From contig NZ_JACDUR010000004.1 in NCBI RefSeq assembly GCF_013761175.1, positions 186,001 to 250,000 of the forward strand: 64,000 nt of DNA, given 5' to 3'. Below are positions 51,386-60,359 of this stretch, in pieces. The translations under genes and the position numbers were made by a program. The notes below the pieces were generated by a model, which was given only the letters and a program-made list of their open reading frames with translations, ran no database searches and had not been told where the DNA came from. The stretch comes from Nonomuraea soli (GTDB lineage: Bacteria > Actinomycetota > Actinomycetes > Streptosporangiales > Streptosporangiaceae). Each line of letters begins with the position of its first letter. Position 1 is the stretch's first letter.

Positions 51386-52193
51386 CGTGGCGCAGCGGGT
51401 CGTCGTGGTCGGCCGGACGCAGCACCACGGTGTGCGCGCCCGCCCGGTCGAGCTCGGCCAGGCGGGCGGCGGCCTGCTCGGCGGTGCCCGACACCGAGAA
51501 GACCTCGCTGGGGTCGATCTTGAGGAAGCCCGCGGTGCCCTGGACGATCGCGTCGGGCAGGGTGCCGATCATCAGGTTGGTGAGGACCACGATCTCGTGG
51601 TCCGGCGCGGGGGCGATGTGCTTGAGCGCCTGGGCGAGCAGGGCGGGCCCGTAGCCCTCCGGCACGATCGTGCCCTGCGCGAGCCGTCCCGACGCCGCCA
51701 GTGACCGGGGGCCGAGGACGCCCGCCATGATCGGCGGGACGGCGGCGGGCGGGTGCACCAGTGCGACGTCCGACAGGTGCACCTCGCGTCCGTCGAGCGT
51801 CACCCGCTCGCCGCGCAGCAGCGCGCCCACGGCCACGATGGTCTCCTCCAGCAGCCCCAGCGGCGAGCGGGCAGCCGCGCCGACCTGGCGCATCCAGTCC
51901 TGCACGCCGTGGCCGATGCCCGCCACCAGGCGTCCGGGGTGCAACCGGGCCAGGTTGCCGAGCTCCATGGCGAGCAGCGCGGGGTTGCGCAGGGGAGCGG
52001 GGGCGATGCCGAGGCCCACCCGCAGGCGTCCGGTCACCGCCAGGGCGGTGGCGGCGGAGGTCAGCCCGCCGGTCCAGCCCAGGTCCTCGACCACCCACAG
52101 GTCGTCGACGCGGGGCATGGCGTCGAGGGCCCGCGCGTAGGGGATCAGCTGCTCCGGCGCCAGGTCGCGGTCGAACATCACGCCGATTCTCAT
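51357..52193 (-). CDS. LLM-class (F420-dependent type) oxidoreductase
   Basis: A 278-residue bacterial-luciferase-like TIM-barrel protein. GRLRVGLGIAPAPLRNPALL and HPGRLVAGIGHGVQDWM are typical of actinobacterial LLM oxidoreductases, most of which use F420. The substrate is unknown. Its ATG overlaps the stop of the acetyltransferase upstream (ATGA), placing it last in an operon that runs from the STAS gene. Confidence 0.86.
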   Translation of the reverse strand: MRIGVMFDRDLAPEQLIPYARALDAMPRVDDLWVVEDLGWTGGLTSAATALAVTGRLRVGLGIAPAPLRNPALLAMELGNLARLHPGRLVAGIGHGVQDWMRQVGAAARSPLGLLEETIVAVGALLRGERVTLDGREVHLSDVALVHPPAAVPPIMAGVLGPRSLAASGRLAQGTIVPEGYGPALLAQALKHIAPAPDHEIVVLTNLMIGTLPDAIVQGTAGFLKIDPSEVFSVSGTAEQAAARLAELDRAGAHTVVLRPADHDDPLRHVSELLAALS

Positions 52194-53020
52194 CCGGATC
52201 TCCAGTAGTAGCGGAACAGCCGCCCGGTCTGGGCGTATCCGGCGCGGGCGAAGGCGGCCGCCATGGGAGCGTTGCCCACGTCGGTCGCGGCCACGATACG
52301 CTCCAGCCCCGCCTCGGCCAGGGTCCGGGTGCCGCGTGCCAGCAGGTCGTCGACCAGGCCGTGGCCGCGCAGGTCGGGGACGACGCCGATGTAGGCGATC
52401 GAGTGGTCGTCGGGCACGACCAGCCCGACCGGCCGGTTCCCCGAGAAGCCGACGACGAACCAGTCGGGCTTGCCCTTGCGGTGGACCAGGTCGGCGTACA
52501 TGCCCGTGGCCTCGTGCAACGCGCCGCGTGTGGCGACCTCGATCCTGGTGTCGTGGTCGAGCGAGCCCCGCGAGATCTCCACGAGCAGGTTGACGACGTA
52601 GGGCGCCCCCAGGTCGCGGGCGGGACGGTAGGTCAGCCGCCCGGACTCCTCCGGCAGGTCGCTGCCCGCCGCCCACTCGAACCGCAGCCGCTCGACCTCC
52701 AGCCGGAATCCGGCCTCCAGCACCGCCGTGTGCTCGATGGAGCGATCCAAGGAGGGTGTCAGGCCGGGGCTGAGCGCGATGTCGTGGATCATCTTGTCGA
52801 CGCCGAGCGAGGCCAGGCCCTCACGCAGCAGCGCGGCTCCCGCCGACGCGTCGAGCCCGGGCTCGAAGTACCAGGTGATCACCGGGTCGGCGCCGCGATA
52901 GGGAGCCCAGAAGCACACGCGCGCCTGATCCTTCACGAAACACCACTCGGGCCTGGTCCGGCCCTCTTCGCCGGCGGCGACCAGCGCGGAGCGGGCGGGC
53001 TCGGGGAACTGCTCGAACAA
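52190..53020 (-). CDS. GNAT-family acetyltransferase, start uncertain
   Basis: A 276-residue protein whose C-terminal ~130 residues form a GNAT domain: IAYIGVVPDLRGHGLVDDLL is the acetyl-CoA motif and ATDVGNAPMAAAFARAGYA the last strand. The N-terminal ~140 residues are a second, degenerate domain. The TTG at 53020 has GGAGG 9 nt upstream. Just upstream, an ATG at 53066 coupled by ATGA to epoxide hydrolase 4 opens MIDWEEIALSPEASDL in a frame shifted by one base; one surplus T near 53021 would explain both. Confidence 0.8.
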   Translation of the reverse strand: MFEQFPEPARSALVAAGEEGRTRPEWCFVKDQARVCFWAPYRGADPVITWYFEPGLDASAGAALLREGLASLGVDKMIHDIALSPGLTPSLDRSIEHTAVLEAGFRLEVERLRFEWAAGSDLPEESGRLTYRPARDLGAPYVVNLLVEISRGSLDHDTRIEVATRGALHEATGMYADLVHRKGKPDWFVVGFSGNRPVGLVVPDDHSIAYIGVVPDLRGHGLVDDLLARGTRTLAEAGLERIVAATDVGNAPMAAAFARAGYAQTGRLFRYYWRSG

Positions 53021-53062
53021 GGTCAGAGGCCTCCGGGGAAAGGGCGATCTCCTCCCAATCGA

Positions 53063-54277
53063 TCATAGCCGGACGAGCCGGAAGAAGGCCCGGACCTCCT
53101 CGACGAACACCTCGGGCTGTTCCATGGCCGCGAAGTGCCCGCCCTTGTCGAGTTCGTTCCAGTAGCGCAGGTCGGCGTAGCGTCGCGCGGCCCAGCGGCG
53201 CGACGGGCGCGGCACCTCGCGGGGAAAGATGGAGCCCCCGGTGGGCACGGTGATGCGGTCGGTGGTGGCGGTGGTGAACCACGAGGACACCTCGCGGATG
53301 CTCTCCCAGTACAGGCGCGCAGAGGAGGCCGCCGTGCCGGTCAGCCAGTAGAGCGTGACGTTGTCGAGCAGCCGGTCGCGGGAGAACGGCATGCCGTCGC
53401 TCCAGGCGTGGAACTTCTCCACGATCCACGCGCACAGCCCGGCGGGGGAGTCGGTCAGGCCGTAGCCGAGGGTCTGCGGGCGGGTGGCCATCTGGCCGGA
53501 GTACCCGGACTCCCACTGGGCGGCGTGCTCCAGGTCGGCCAGGGCGGTGCGTTCGGCCGCGGTCAGGTCGTCGTGCAGCGGCGCGGCCAGGGGAGCGGCG
53601 AGCGGCGGCACGAGGTGGATGCCGGCCAGGCGTTCCGGGTGCTTCTTGGCCAGGAGGGTCGAGATGGTGGTGCCCCAGTCGTGGCCCTGCGCGCCGTACG
53701 TGTCGTAGCCGAGCCGGTCCATCAGCGTGGCCCAGGCCTCCGCGATGCGGTGGACGGTCCAGCCGGTGTGCGCGGGACGGTCGCTGAAGCCGTAGCCCGG
53801 CAGCGAGGGGCAGATCACGTGGAAGGCGTCACGGGGATCGGGCGGGTCGGTCAGCGGGCCGATCACGTCGAGGAACTCCAGCACGGAGCCGGGCCAGCCG
53901 TGCGTCATGATCAGCGGCATGGCCTCGGGATGGCGGGAACGCGCGTGCATGACGTGGATGCCGACGCCGTCGATCCGGGTGCGGAACTGCGGCAGGGCAT
54001 TGAGGCGTGCCTCCACCGCGCGCCAGTCGTACTCCTCGGCCCAGTAGCGGCACAGCTCGCGCAGGTACGACAGCGGCACGCCCTGCGACCAGTCGCCGAC
54101 CGGCTCCTCATCGGGCCAGCGTGTACGGCGGAGCCGATCGCGCAGGTCGTCGAGGTCGGCCTGCGCCGCCTGGATCCTGATCGGTTCCAGGCCCTCGGGT
54201 GATCCCGGGCTCGAACCGGTGGCTCCGGGAGACCCGGGACCCGAGGGCGTGGGCGCACCCGATGCGGGCGGCGGCAC
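53063..54277 (-). CDS. Epoxide hydrolase 4 (EHN-domain) with low-complexity N-terminus
   Basis: A 404-residue epoxide hydrolase. After a 28-residue Pro/Gly/Ser-rich leader come the EHN domain (EPIRIQAAQADLDDLRDRL), HGWP at 126-129, nucleophile Asp200 in QGHDWGTT, and GGHFAAMEQP with the catalytic His. It keeps the standard DWG after the nucleophile, unlike hydrolases 1-3. The GTG start is 3 bp downstream of the STAS stop. Its neighbours (STAS, GNAT, LLM) give no clue to the substrate. Confidence 0.92.
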   Translation of the reverse strand: MPPPASGAPTPSGPGSPGATGSSPGSPEGLEPIRIQAAQADLDDLRDRLRRTRWPDEEPVGDWSQGVPLSYLRELCRYWAEEYDWRAVEARLNALPQFRTRIDGVGIHVMHARSRHPEAMPLIMTHGWPGSVLEFLDVIGPLTDPPDPRDAFHVICPSLPGYGFSDRPAHTGWTVHRIAEAWATLMDRLGYDTYGAQGHDWGTTISTLLAKKHPERLAGIHLVPPLAAPLAAPLHDDLTAAERTALADLEHAAQWESGYSGQMATRPQTLGYGLTDSPAGLCAWIVEKFHAWSDGMPFSRDRLLDNVTLYWLTGTAASSARLYWESIREVSSWFTTATTDRITVPTGGSIFPREVPRPSRRWAARRYADLRYWNELDKGGHFAAMEQPEVFVEEVRAFFRLVRL

Positions 54278-54280
54278 CCG

Positions 54281-54619
54281 TCAGGCCGCCGCGTCCAGGG
54301 CTTCGCGCATCGAGCGCGTCGTCCGGAAGTGCCCGTCGAGGTTGGTGATGGTCAGCAGCCGCTCGATCATCCCGGGCCCGACCACCAGCACCAGCGAGCC
54401 TCCCGCGTGCCGTACCCGCTGGAGCGTGCGCACCAGGAGCCCGAGCCCGGAGGAGTCGCAGAACGGCACCTCGCTCAGATCGAGGACGAGATGAGGAGGT
54501 TCCCCGGCCGGCCACGCCTGATCGATGAACGCTCGCACCCGCGGGACCGCGAGGTGGTCCAGCTCGCCGTGGAGCTGGAAGACAGTACAGGGGCTCTCCT
54601 GCTTCATCTGGACAACCAT
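54281..54619 (-). CDS. STAS-domain anti-sigma factor antagonist
   Basis: A 112-residue SpoIIAA/RsbV-like protein. HLVLDLSEVPFCDSSGLGLL contains the phosphorylatable Ser in DSSGL. Such proteins release sigma factors by binding the kinase/anti-sigma partner when unphosphorylated. No partner kinase is in the window. GGAGG lies 7 nt before the ATG. It is followed 3 bp later by epoxide hydrolase 4, suggesting joint transcription. Confidence 0.9.
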   Translation of the reverse strand: MVVQMKQESPCTVFQLHGELDHLAVPRVRAFIDQAWPAGEPPHLVLDLSEVPFCDSSGLGLLVRTLQRVRHAGGSLVLVVGPGMIERLLTITNLDGHFRTTRSMREALDAAA

Positions 54620-54666
54620 GGCTCTACCTCCGAACCAGGAGCTGCCCTAATTGAGAGGTTGTATGC

Positions 54667-56109
54667 CTATTTCTTGCAGATATTCTGACTTGCTGTTCGA
54701 GTCGCCGGAGCGGTCGAGGTGGGACCAGGGGTCGGCGTTACGGTGACTTTGACCTTGCGCACCTTGGGCTGGTCGGTGCCGAGCACCAGCTCGACGCCCT
54801 GGACGTCGGTCTGCTTCAGCTCCGCGCCCGGAATCGCCGCCGCCAGGGTGCGGGCGGAGTCTTCGCGTCCCGCGCCGTAGCGGATGACGGTCTTGGTGAA
54901 GTCCTTGCGCGCGGTGTTGCCCGCCGTCTCGGGCACCAGGAATCCCGCGCCCAGCAGCGCGTCGCGGGTGCGCGCGCCCATGCCCTGGATGTCGGTGCCG
55001 TTGAGCACCCGCACCTGGATGCGCTCGGGCGGCACGGTCAGCGGAGGAGCGCTGGGCGAGGCCGACGCCGACGCCGAGGGCGACGGCTGGGCGGGCTCGG
55101 CGACGTCCTGGTCCGCCTTGATCCTGCCGAACAGCTGGGCGGCGCCGTCCTTGTCCCACAGCACCGCCGACTCGCCGGTCGGGGTCTTGAAGTCGACGTC
55201 CGAGATCGGGATCTGGGCGAACCTCACGTTGTCGAGCGAGGTGTCGCGCAGCTGGGTGACCAGGGCGTTCAGGTCCTTCTGCGGGTCGATCTTGACGCTC
55301 GCCTGCACGCTCTGGATGAACTTGCCCAGCGCGGCGGGATCGGTCAGGGTCTGCGGGCTGAGCACCTTGTCGAGCAGGGCCGACATGACCTGCTGCTGGC
55401 GGTCGATGCGGTCGAGGTCGGAGCGCACGGTGGCGCGGGTGCGGGCGTAGAAGAGCGACTGCACGCCGTCGAGCTGGTGGGTGCCCGCCGCCAGATTGAA
55501 CTTGATCTTCTGGTCGTTGATCGGCACCGGAGTGCAGACCGTGATGCCCTTGACGGCGTCGACCACGTCGATGAAGCCCAGGACGTTGACCTCGACATAG
55601 AGGTTGATGGGCAGGCCGGTGGCCTCCTGGACGGTCTTGACCGTCAGCTTCGGGCCGCCGAGCTGGTAAGCCGAGTTGATCTTGTGGTCACCCTTGCCCG
55701 GCACCTTCACCCAGGTGTCGCGCGGCAGGCTGACCACGGTGACCTTGCTGTGGTCCTCCGACAGATGGATGATCATCATCGTGTCGGTGCGCTGGCCCAC
55801 CTCGCGGCCCAGCTTCAGCTGGCGCTGGTCGCGCCGCGACAGGTCGTCGCGCTTGTCGACGCCGACGAGCAGGATGTTCATCGCGCCCTCGGACTGGATG
55901 CCGGACGCGCCCGCGTCGACCGAGCCGAAGCCGCTCAGGCCGTACGTGGAGGTCGCCCACACCGCGCCGCTGCCGATCAGCACGACGCCCGACATCGCAC
56001 CGGCGAGGATCAGGTTGCGCCGGCGCCTTCGCGGAGCCTTGCGCGGGGAGCGTGGGATGGTGACCCCGCCGTAGGCGTCGCCGCCCACATGCACACCACC
56101 GTCATCCAC
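54667..56109 (-). CDS. LytR-CpsA-Psr (LCP) family envelope ligase
   Basis: A 480-residue membrane-anchored protein. A basic N-terminus (RKAPRRRRRN) and one transmembrane helix (~30-50) precede the LCP domain (~70-290), with TDTMMIIHLSEDHSKVTVVS, LPRDTWV and YARTRATVRSDLDRIDRQQ as phosphopolyprenyl-binding motifs. A Ser/Ala/Pro linker leads to a LytR_C domain (RVLNGTDIQGMGARTRDAL). LCP enzymes attach teichoic acids or polysaccharides from lipid carriers to peptidoglycan. GTG 56109 is the most upstream start with a G-rich site. Confidence 0.92.
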   Translation of the reverse strand: MDDGGVHVGGDAYGGVTIPRSPRKAPRRRRRNLILAGAMSGVVLIGSGAVWATSTYGLSGFGSVDAGASGIQSEGAMNILLVGVDKRDDLSRRDQRQLKLGREVGQRTDTMMIIHLSEDHSKVTVVSLPRDTWVKVPGKGDHKINSAYQLGGPKLTVKTVQEATGLPINLYVEVNVLGFIDVVDAVKGITVCTPVPINDQKIKFNLAAGTHQLDGVQSLFYARTRATVRSDLDRIDRQQQVMSALLDKVLSPQTLTDPAALGKFIQSVQASVKIDPQKDLNALVTQLRDTSLDNVRFAQIPISDVDFKTPTGESAVLWDKDGAAQLFGRIKADQDVAEPAQPSPSASASASPSAPPLTVPPERIQVRVLNGTDIQGMGARTRDALLGAGFLVPETAGNTARKDFTKTVIRYGAGREDSARTLAAAIPGAELKQTDVQGVELVLGTDQPKVRKVKVTVTPTPGPTSTAPATRTASQNICKK

Positions 56110-56172
56110 GCGCGCCCCCCGTTGGAGAAGGTTGCCCAACCACCCTGCTCGTACAGTAGCGTGAGCCCCGCT

Positions 56173-57183
56173 ATGAAGCAGTTCCCCGACGCGCCGTCCA
56201 CGCAGACCGGACTCTGGCCTCCCGTCTCCGTGATCATGCCCGTCCTCAACGAGGAGCGCCACCTCGACGAGGCCGTGACCATGGTCCTGTCGCAGGATTA
56301 CCCAGGCCAGATCGAGGTCGTCCTGGCCGTGGGTCCCTCCCACGACCGCACCCAGGAGGTGGCCGACGCGATCGCAGCCCGCGATCCGCGCGTCACCGTG
56401 GTGCCCAACCCGACCGGCCGCACCCCCAACGCCCTCAACGCCGCGATCGCCGCCACGACCTGCGAGATCATCGCCAGGGTCGACGGCCACGCGATGCTGC
56501 CCTCCGACTACCTGAAGGTCGCGGTCGAGACGCTGCGCGAGACCGGCGCCGACAACGTCGGCGGCGTCATGGCCGCCGAGGGCGTCACCGCCTTCGAGCA
56601 GGCCGTCGCACGCGCGATGACCTCCAAGATCGGGGTGGGCGCCGCCGCCTTCCACGTGGGCGGCACGGCGGGACCCGCCGACACCGTCTACCTCGGCGTG
56701 TTCAGGCGCTCGGCGCTGCTGCGGGTCGGCGGCTACGACGAACACTTCCAGCGGGCGCAAGACTGGGAGATGAACCACCGCATCCGCCAGACCGGCGGCC
56801 TGGTGTGGTTCCAGCCGCGCATGCGCGTGTCCTACCGGCCGCGCCCCAACGTCAAGGCGCTGGCCAAGCAGTACTTCCACTACGGCCGCTGGCGGCGCGT
56901 GGTGGCGCGCACCCACGAGGGCACGATCAACCTGCGCTACCTGGCCCCGCCCGGCGCGGTGCTGGCGATGCTGGCCGGGCTGCTCGTGTCGCCGTGGTTC
57001 CCGCTCGGCCTGATCATCCCCGGCGGCTACCTGCTGGCGATCGGCGCGGGCACCGTGCTGACCGGCAGCGGCCTGCCTTCCGGGGTGAAGGCCAGGCTCA
57101 TGCTCGTCTACATCACCATGCACCTCTCCTGGGGCTGGGGTTTCCTCACCAGCCCTCGAAAGCTCTCTCGACCGACCTCCTGA
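56173..57183 (+). CDS. Glycosyltransferase family 2, membrane-associated
   Basis: A 336-residue GT-A enzyme. VSVIMPVLNEERHLDEAV is the N-terminal nucleotide-sugar motif, ARVDGHAML gives the metal-binding D-x-D-like site, and RAQDWEMNHRIRQTGG the acceptor/catalytic Asp region. Two hydrophobic helices near the C-terminus anchor it. ATG 56173 and an in-frame GTG at 56161 are both possible. It is divergent from the LCP gene and convergent with the TagF-like gene (38-bp overlap), and probably contributes a sugar to the same polymer. Confidence 0.9.
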   Translation: MKQFPDAPSTQTGLWPPVSVIMPVLNEERHLDEAVTMVLSQDYPGQIEVVLAVGPSHDRTQEVADAIAARDPRVTVVPNPTGRTPNALNAAIAATTCEIIARVDGHAMLPSDYLKVAVETLRETGADNVGGVMAAEGVTAFEQAVARAMTSKIGVGAAAFHVGGTAGPADTVYLGVFRRSALLRVGGYDEHFQRAQDWEMNHRIRQTGGLVWFQPRMRVSYRPRPNVKALAKQYFHYGRWRRVVARTHEGTINLRYLAPPGAVLAMLAGLLVSPWFPLGLIIPGGYLLAIGAGTVLTGSGLPSGVKARLMLVYITMHLSWGWGFLTSPRKLSRPTS

Positions 57184-58864
57184 AGCGCGTCAGCGCGTCC
57201 GGGTAGTCGGGTCCGAGCTGGTAGGTGCGCAGCTTGCGGCGGGCCTCGGCCAACGTGTCGGGCCCGTCCAGCAGCACGTCGAGGCCCTCCAGGTCCTGGC
57301 CGATCAGCACACCCGCCTCCGAGCTCGGATAACGCTCGGCGAAGGCGCGGTCGGGCATGCCCGACACGTTGGTGACCGCGTACGGCTTGCCGCTGGCCAG
57401 GAAGTCGGAGACGACGCTGGAGATGTCGCCGATCATCACGTCGGCGTTGTTGAAGCACTCGTAGAGGTGCGGCTGCTGCCCGGCGACGATCAGGTGGGTG
57501 ATGCGCGAGCCCGCCCCGCCCGACGACGGGTGACGGGCCTTGGCGTTGGCCAGGTTGGCCGACTCCAGCATGGCGACGATCTTCTTGCCCGCCCGCCTGG
57601 CCGCCTTGTCGCGGTGCCCGGTCAGCGGGTGCGGCTTGTAGATCACCCGCACCCCGCGCTCCAGGAGCGCCTTGACCAGGCGCGGGCCCATCGTCGTGAG
57701 CGACGTGTGGTACAGGTCGTCGGTCCAGCCCTCCCACGTGGGGGCGTACAACACCGTCATGTACGGCAGGGCGGGCCCTTCATGGGAGACCCCGTCGAGC
57801 TGCGGCCTGCCCACCTCGTGGACGTTCTCGTCACGCACCCCCACCCTGGCCTTCCGATAGCGGTCGCGCCCGGCGGGACCCGCCACCCACACCTCGTCGT
57901 AGACCTTGGAGAACGGGTTGAACGAGGCCTCCTTGTCGCTGTCGCCGTGGCCGATGAACGCGCTGCGCATGCCCTGGATGCGCAGCATGTGGATGTTCTT
58001 GCCCACGTTGGCGACGTAGAGGCACAACCGGGCGCTGGACAGCGCGTGGAAGCCCATGAGGTCGGCCGACGACGGGATGCACACGACCGGCAGGGAGGTC
58101 GCGCCCAGCAGCTCGGCGATGCCCCGCTCGCGCAGCACCACGATCGTGCGCCGGCCGGCCCGCTCCATTGTCCCGAGCCACATGCGCACCTGGTAGGCGC
58201 CCTGCGGCACGCCGGAGAAGTAGAGGACCACCTCCGGCTCGTACGCCCTGACCTGGCGCTCCACGACCTCCAGGACCCTCGCCGCGTTCGTGAGCGGCTC
58301 CGCCCGCCGTACGTAGGGGAGCAGGGCGGCCGAGCCCGCCAGGCCCAGCAGCAACGCCACGCCCGCGCCGACCGCCCCGGCCGTCGCGCTCACCGCGGCG
58401 CCCAGCACGGGCAGCGCGTCCAGGTAGAGGAAACGCACCCCCCGGTAGTTGGTGAGGAACTCGGGAGGCTCCGAGGGGATCCGCAGCTCGGAGACGTCGA
58501 GGTTGCGCGTCGTCACGGGCATCTGCGCCAGCGTGTGGCGCAGCCGTACGGCCAGGCCCGTCTGGACCGCGCGCACCCCGTGCATCGCGAACAGCCCGGC
58601 GGCCAGGGCGATGAACCACGGCGAGTCGGCGCCGGCCGTCCTGGCCACCAGCAGCAGCGCCGCCATCTCGCGGATCGTGAACCGCAGCGTCGCGCCCAGA
58701 TGCACCTTCGACAGCACGGCCAGGAAGGAGCGGGGCGCGACGAGTTCGGCGGCGTAGGAGACCACGGCGACCGCGGCGAACCACAGCGGCGACGGCCACA
58801 GGGCGGTGATCAGCAACAGCGGATACACGCCCAGCAGCACGGCGATCGCACAGAGTCTCCTCAT
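57146..58864 (-). CDS. CDP-glycerol/ribitol glycerophosphotransferase (TagF/TarL-like)
   Basis: A 572-residue protein. The N-terminal ~220 residues hold several hydrophobic helices; the C-terminal ~350 residues are the TagF-type polymerase domain: FIGHGDSDKEASFNPFSKVY, VLYAPTWEGW, VIYKPHP and ADVMIGDISSVVSDFL are its hallmark motifs, with the HG and PHP histidines present. Such enzymes transfer polyol phosphate from CDP-polyols onto a growing chain. It lies 4 bp downstream of the IspD-SDR fusion that probably makes its CDP-ribitol substrate. Confidence 0.9.
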   Translation of the reverse strand: MRRLCAIAVLLGVYPLLLITALWPSPLWFAAVAVVSYAAELVAPRSFLAVLSKVHLGATLRFTIREMAALLLVARTAGADSPWFIALAAGLFAMHGVRAVQTGLAVRLRHTLAQMPVTTRNLDVSELRIPSEPPEFLTNYRGVRFLYLDALPVLGAAVSATAGAVGAGVALLLGLAGSAALLPYVRRAEPLTNAARVLEVVERQVRAYEPEVVLYFSGVPQGAYQVRMWLGTMERAGRRTIVVLRERGIAELLGATSLPVVCIPSSADLMGFHALSSARLCLYVANVGKNIHMLRIQGMRSAFIGHGDSDKEASFNPFSKVYDEVWVAGPAGRDRYRKARVGVRDENVHEVGRPQLDGVSHEGPALPYMTVLYAPTWEGWTDDLYHTSLTTMGPRLVKALLERGVRVIYKPHPLTGHRDKAARRAGKKIVAMLESANLANAKARHPSSGGAGSRITHLIVAGQQPHLYECFNNADVMIGDISSVVSDFLASGKPYAVTNVSGMPDRAFAERYPSSEAGVLIGQDLEGLDVLLDGPDTLAEARRKLRTYQLGPDYPDALTRFRRSVERAFEGW

Positions 58865-58868
58865 GTGA

Positions 58869-60275
58869 TCACACGGTAATCGCCCCATCCAGCCGAACAT
58901 CGACGACCTGGCCGGTGAGGTCGGAAATCAGTACATCGATGGAGGTCTGGGCCACCGCGCGAGGCGAGAGCAGCGTGTGCGCCGGCTCCTCGCCGAAGGC
59001 CCGCTCCCGCATCGGCGTGCTCGTGCGCTCCGGGTTGACGCAGTTGACCCTGATGCCGTCGCTCGCCCACTCGTCGGCCAGGGCCTGGGTCAGGTTGACC
59101 ACCGCCGCCTTGGTCGAGGAGTAGATGCTGTAGTCGGCGCGGCCCCTGGTGTACGACGAGGAGGTGTAGAGCAGCAGCCTGCCGCGCGTGTCACGAAGGT
59201 ACGGGTAGGCGGCGCGGGCCACGTTGACCGGGCCCAGGTAGTTGACGCCGACCGTCTCGGCGATCGTCTCCTCGCTGGACTCGGCCAGCTTGCCCATGTG
59301 CAGCACGCCCGCCGTGTTGACCACGTAGTCGGCGCGGCCCACCGCGGCCAGGGCCTTGGCGACGCTGTCGTAGTCCTCCACCCTGGTGTCGTTCTGGGTA
59401 CGGGAGAAGGAATGCACGGTCGCGCCGTAGCCGCGCGCCAGCTCCACCACATCGGCGCCGATGCCGTACGAACCCCCGAAGACCACCACGGTCTTGCCCG
59501 CCAGCGCCTCGCGGTAGGCGAAACTCGACGGCAGCGGCGCGGTCACCGCGGTCAGCTGGAAGAGCTTGTCGGCGATGTGCACGTCGACCGGATGCGTGAC
59601 CTTGATGTTGTGCTCGCTGCCCGGAACGATGTAGATCGGCACGTCGGGCAGGTAACGCAGCACCACACCGCAGTCGTCGGTCGCGGGATGCTTGTCGAAG
59701 TCCGCGTCGGCGAAGGCCCGCTCGTAGGCCTCGCGGATCACGCTGAGCCTGAAGCACTGCGGCGTCTGGCCCCTGCGCAGCCGCGACCGGTCGGGGATGT
59801 CGCGGATGATCTCACCGCGCGGCCCCGGCGCCGCCACCACGATCGTGTCCGAGCTCGGGATCGCGACGTCGACCGCCTCGTACAACTTCAGCGCCTGGAC
59901 GCACTCGGTGATGATCGAAGGCTTCAGCAGCGGACGGACCGCGTCGTGCAGCAGCACGTTGCACTCCTGCGGCCCCAGCGCCTTCAGCGCCCGCCAGGTC
60001 GTCTCCGTACGGCTGGCGCCGCCCTCCAGCACCTGGCTGACCTTGCCGAACCCGGACCTGGCCACGAGCTCCTCGGCCTCGCCCGCGAAGCCGGGCGTCA
60101 TCAGGACGATGATCTCGTCGATCTCCGGTGCGCCGTTGAACAGGGCGAGAGTGTGCTCCAGGATCGTCTTGCCGGCAATCTTGATGAGCTGTTTGGGCGT
60201 GTTCAGCCCGATCCGTTGCCCCACCCCTCCGGCAAGGACGACGGCCACGGAGCGAAGTCGAGAATCGCCAGTCAT
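58869..60275 (-). CDS. Bifunctional cytidylyltransferase-SDR fusion (CDP-ribitol synthesis, Bcs1/TarIJ-like)
   Basis: A 468-residue two-domain enzyme. Residues ~8-240 are an IspD/TarI cytidylyltransferase (LAGGVGQRIGLNTPKQ, LLHDAVRPL, QTPQCFRL); residues ~255-468 an SDR (VFGGSYGIGADV, VNTAGVL, and YSIYSSTK as the catalytic Tyr-Lys). This fusion is known from Haemophilus Bcs1, which reduces ribulose 5-phosphate and activates it as CDP-ribitol. A TagF-like polymerase follows at once, supporting a poly(ribitol phosphate) role over isoprenoid synthesis. ATG 60275 lies 6 nt after TACCCT. Confidence 0.9.
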   Translation of the reverse strand: MTGDSRLRSVAVVLAGGVGQRIGLNTPKQLIKIAGKTILEHTLALFNGAPEIDEIIVLMTPGFAGEAEELVARSGFGKVSQVLEGGASRTETTWRALKALGPQECNVLLHDAVRPLLKPSIITECVQALKLYEAVDVAIPSSDTIVVAAPGPRGEIIRDIPDRSRLRRGQTPQCFRLSVIREAYERAFADADFDKHPATDDCGVVLRYLPDVPIYIVPGSEHNIKVTHPVDVHIADKLFQLTAVTAPLPSSFAYREALAGKTVVVFGGSYGIGADVVELARGYGATVHSFSRTQNDTRVEDYDSVAKALAAVGRADYVVNTAGVLHMGKLAESSEETIAETVGVNYLGPVNVARAAYPYLRDTRGRLLLYTSSSYTRGRADYSIYSSTKAAVVNLTQALADEWASDGIRVNCVNPERTSTPMRERAFGEEPAHTLLSPRAVAQTSIDVLISDLTGQVVDVRLDGAITV

Positions 60276-60359
60276 ACGGCGAGGGTAACGGGGCTTTCGG
60301 GGGTTGCCTCGCTACGCTGTGTTCACGCACTCCCTCGCGACCGGGAGGAGACCTGCGCT

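Noticed and set aside
54667..57123. A single 818-residue LCP protein
   Set aside because: The upstream part is antisense to the GT2 gene; the LCP protein begins at GTG 56109.
58869..60275. Two genes (ispD and SDR) fused by sequencing error
   Set aside because: The frame is continuous, the linker is normal, and the same fusion exists as CDP-ribitol synthase in other bacteria.
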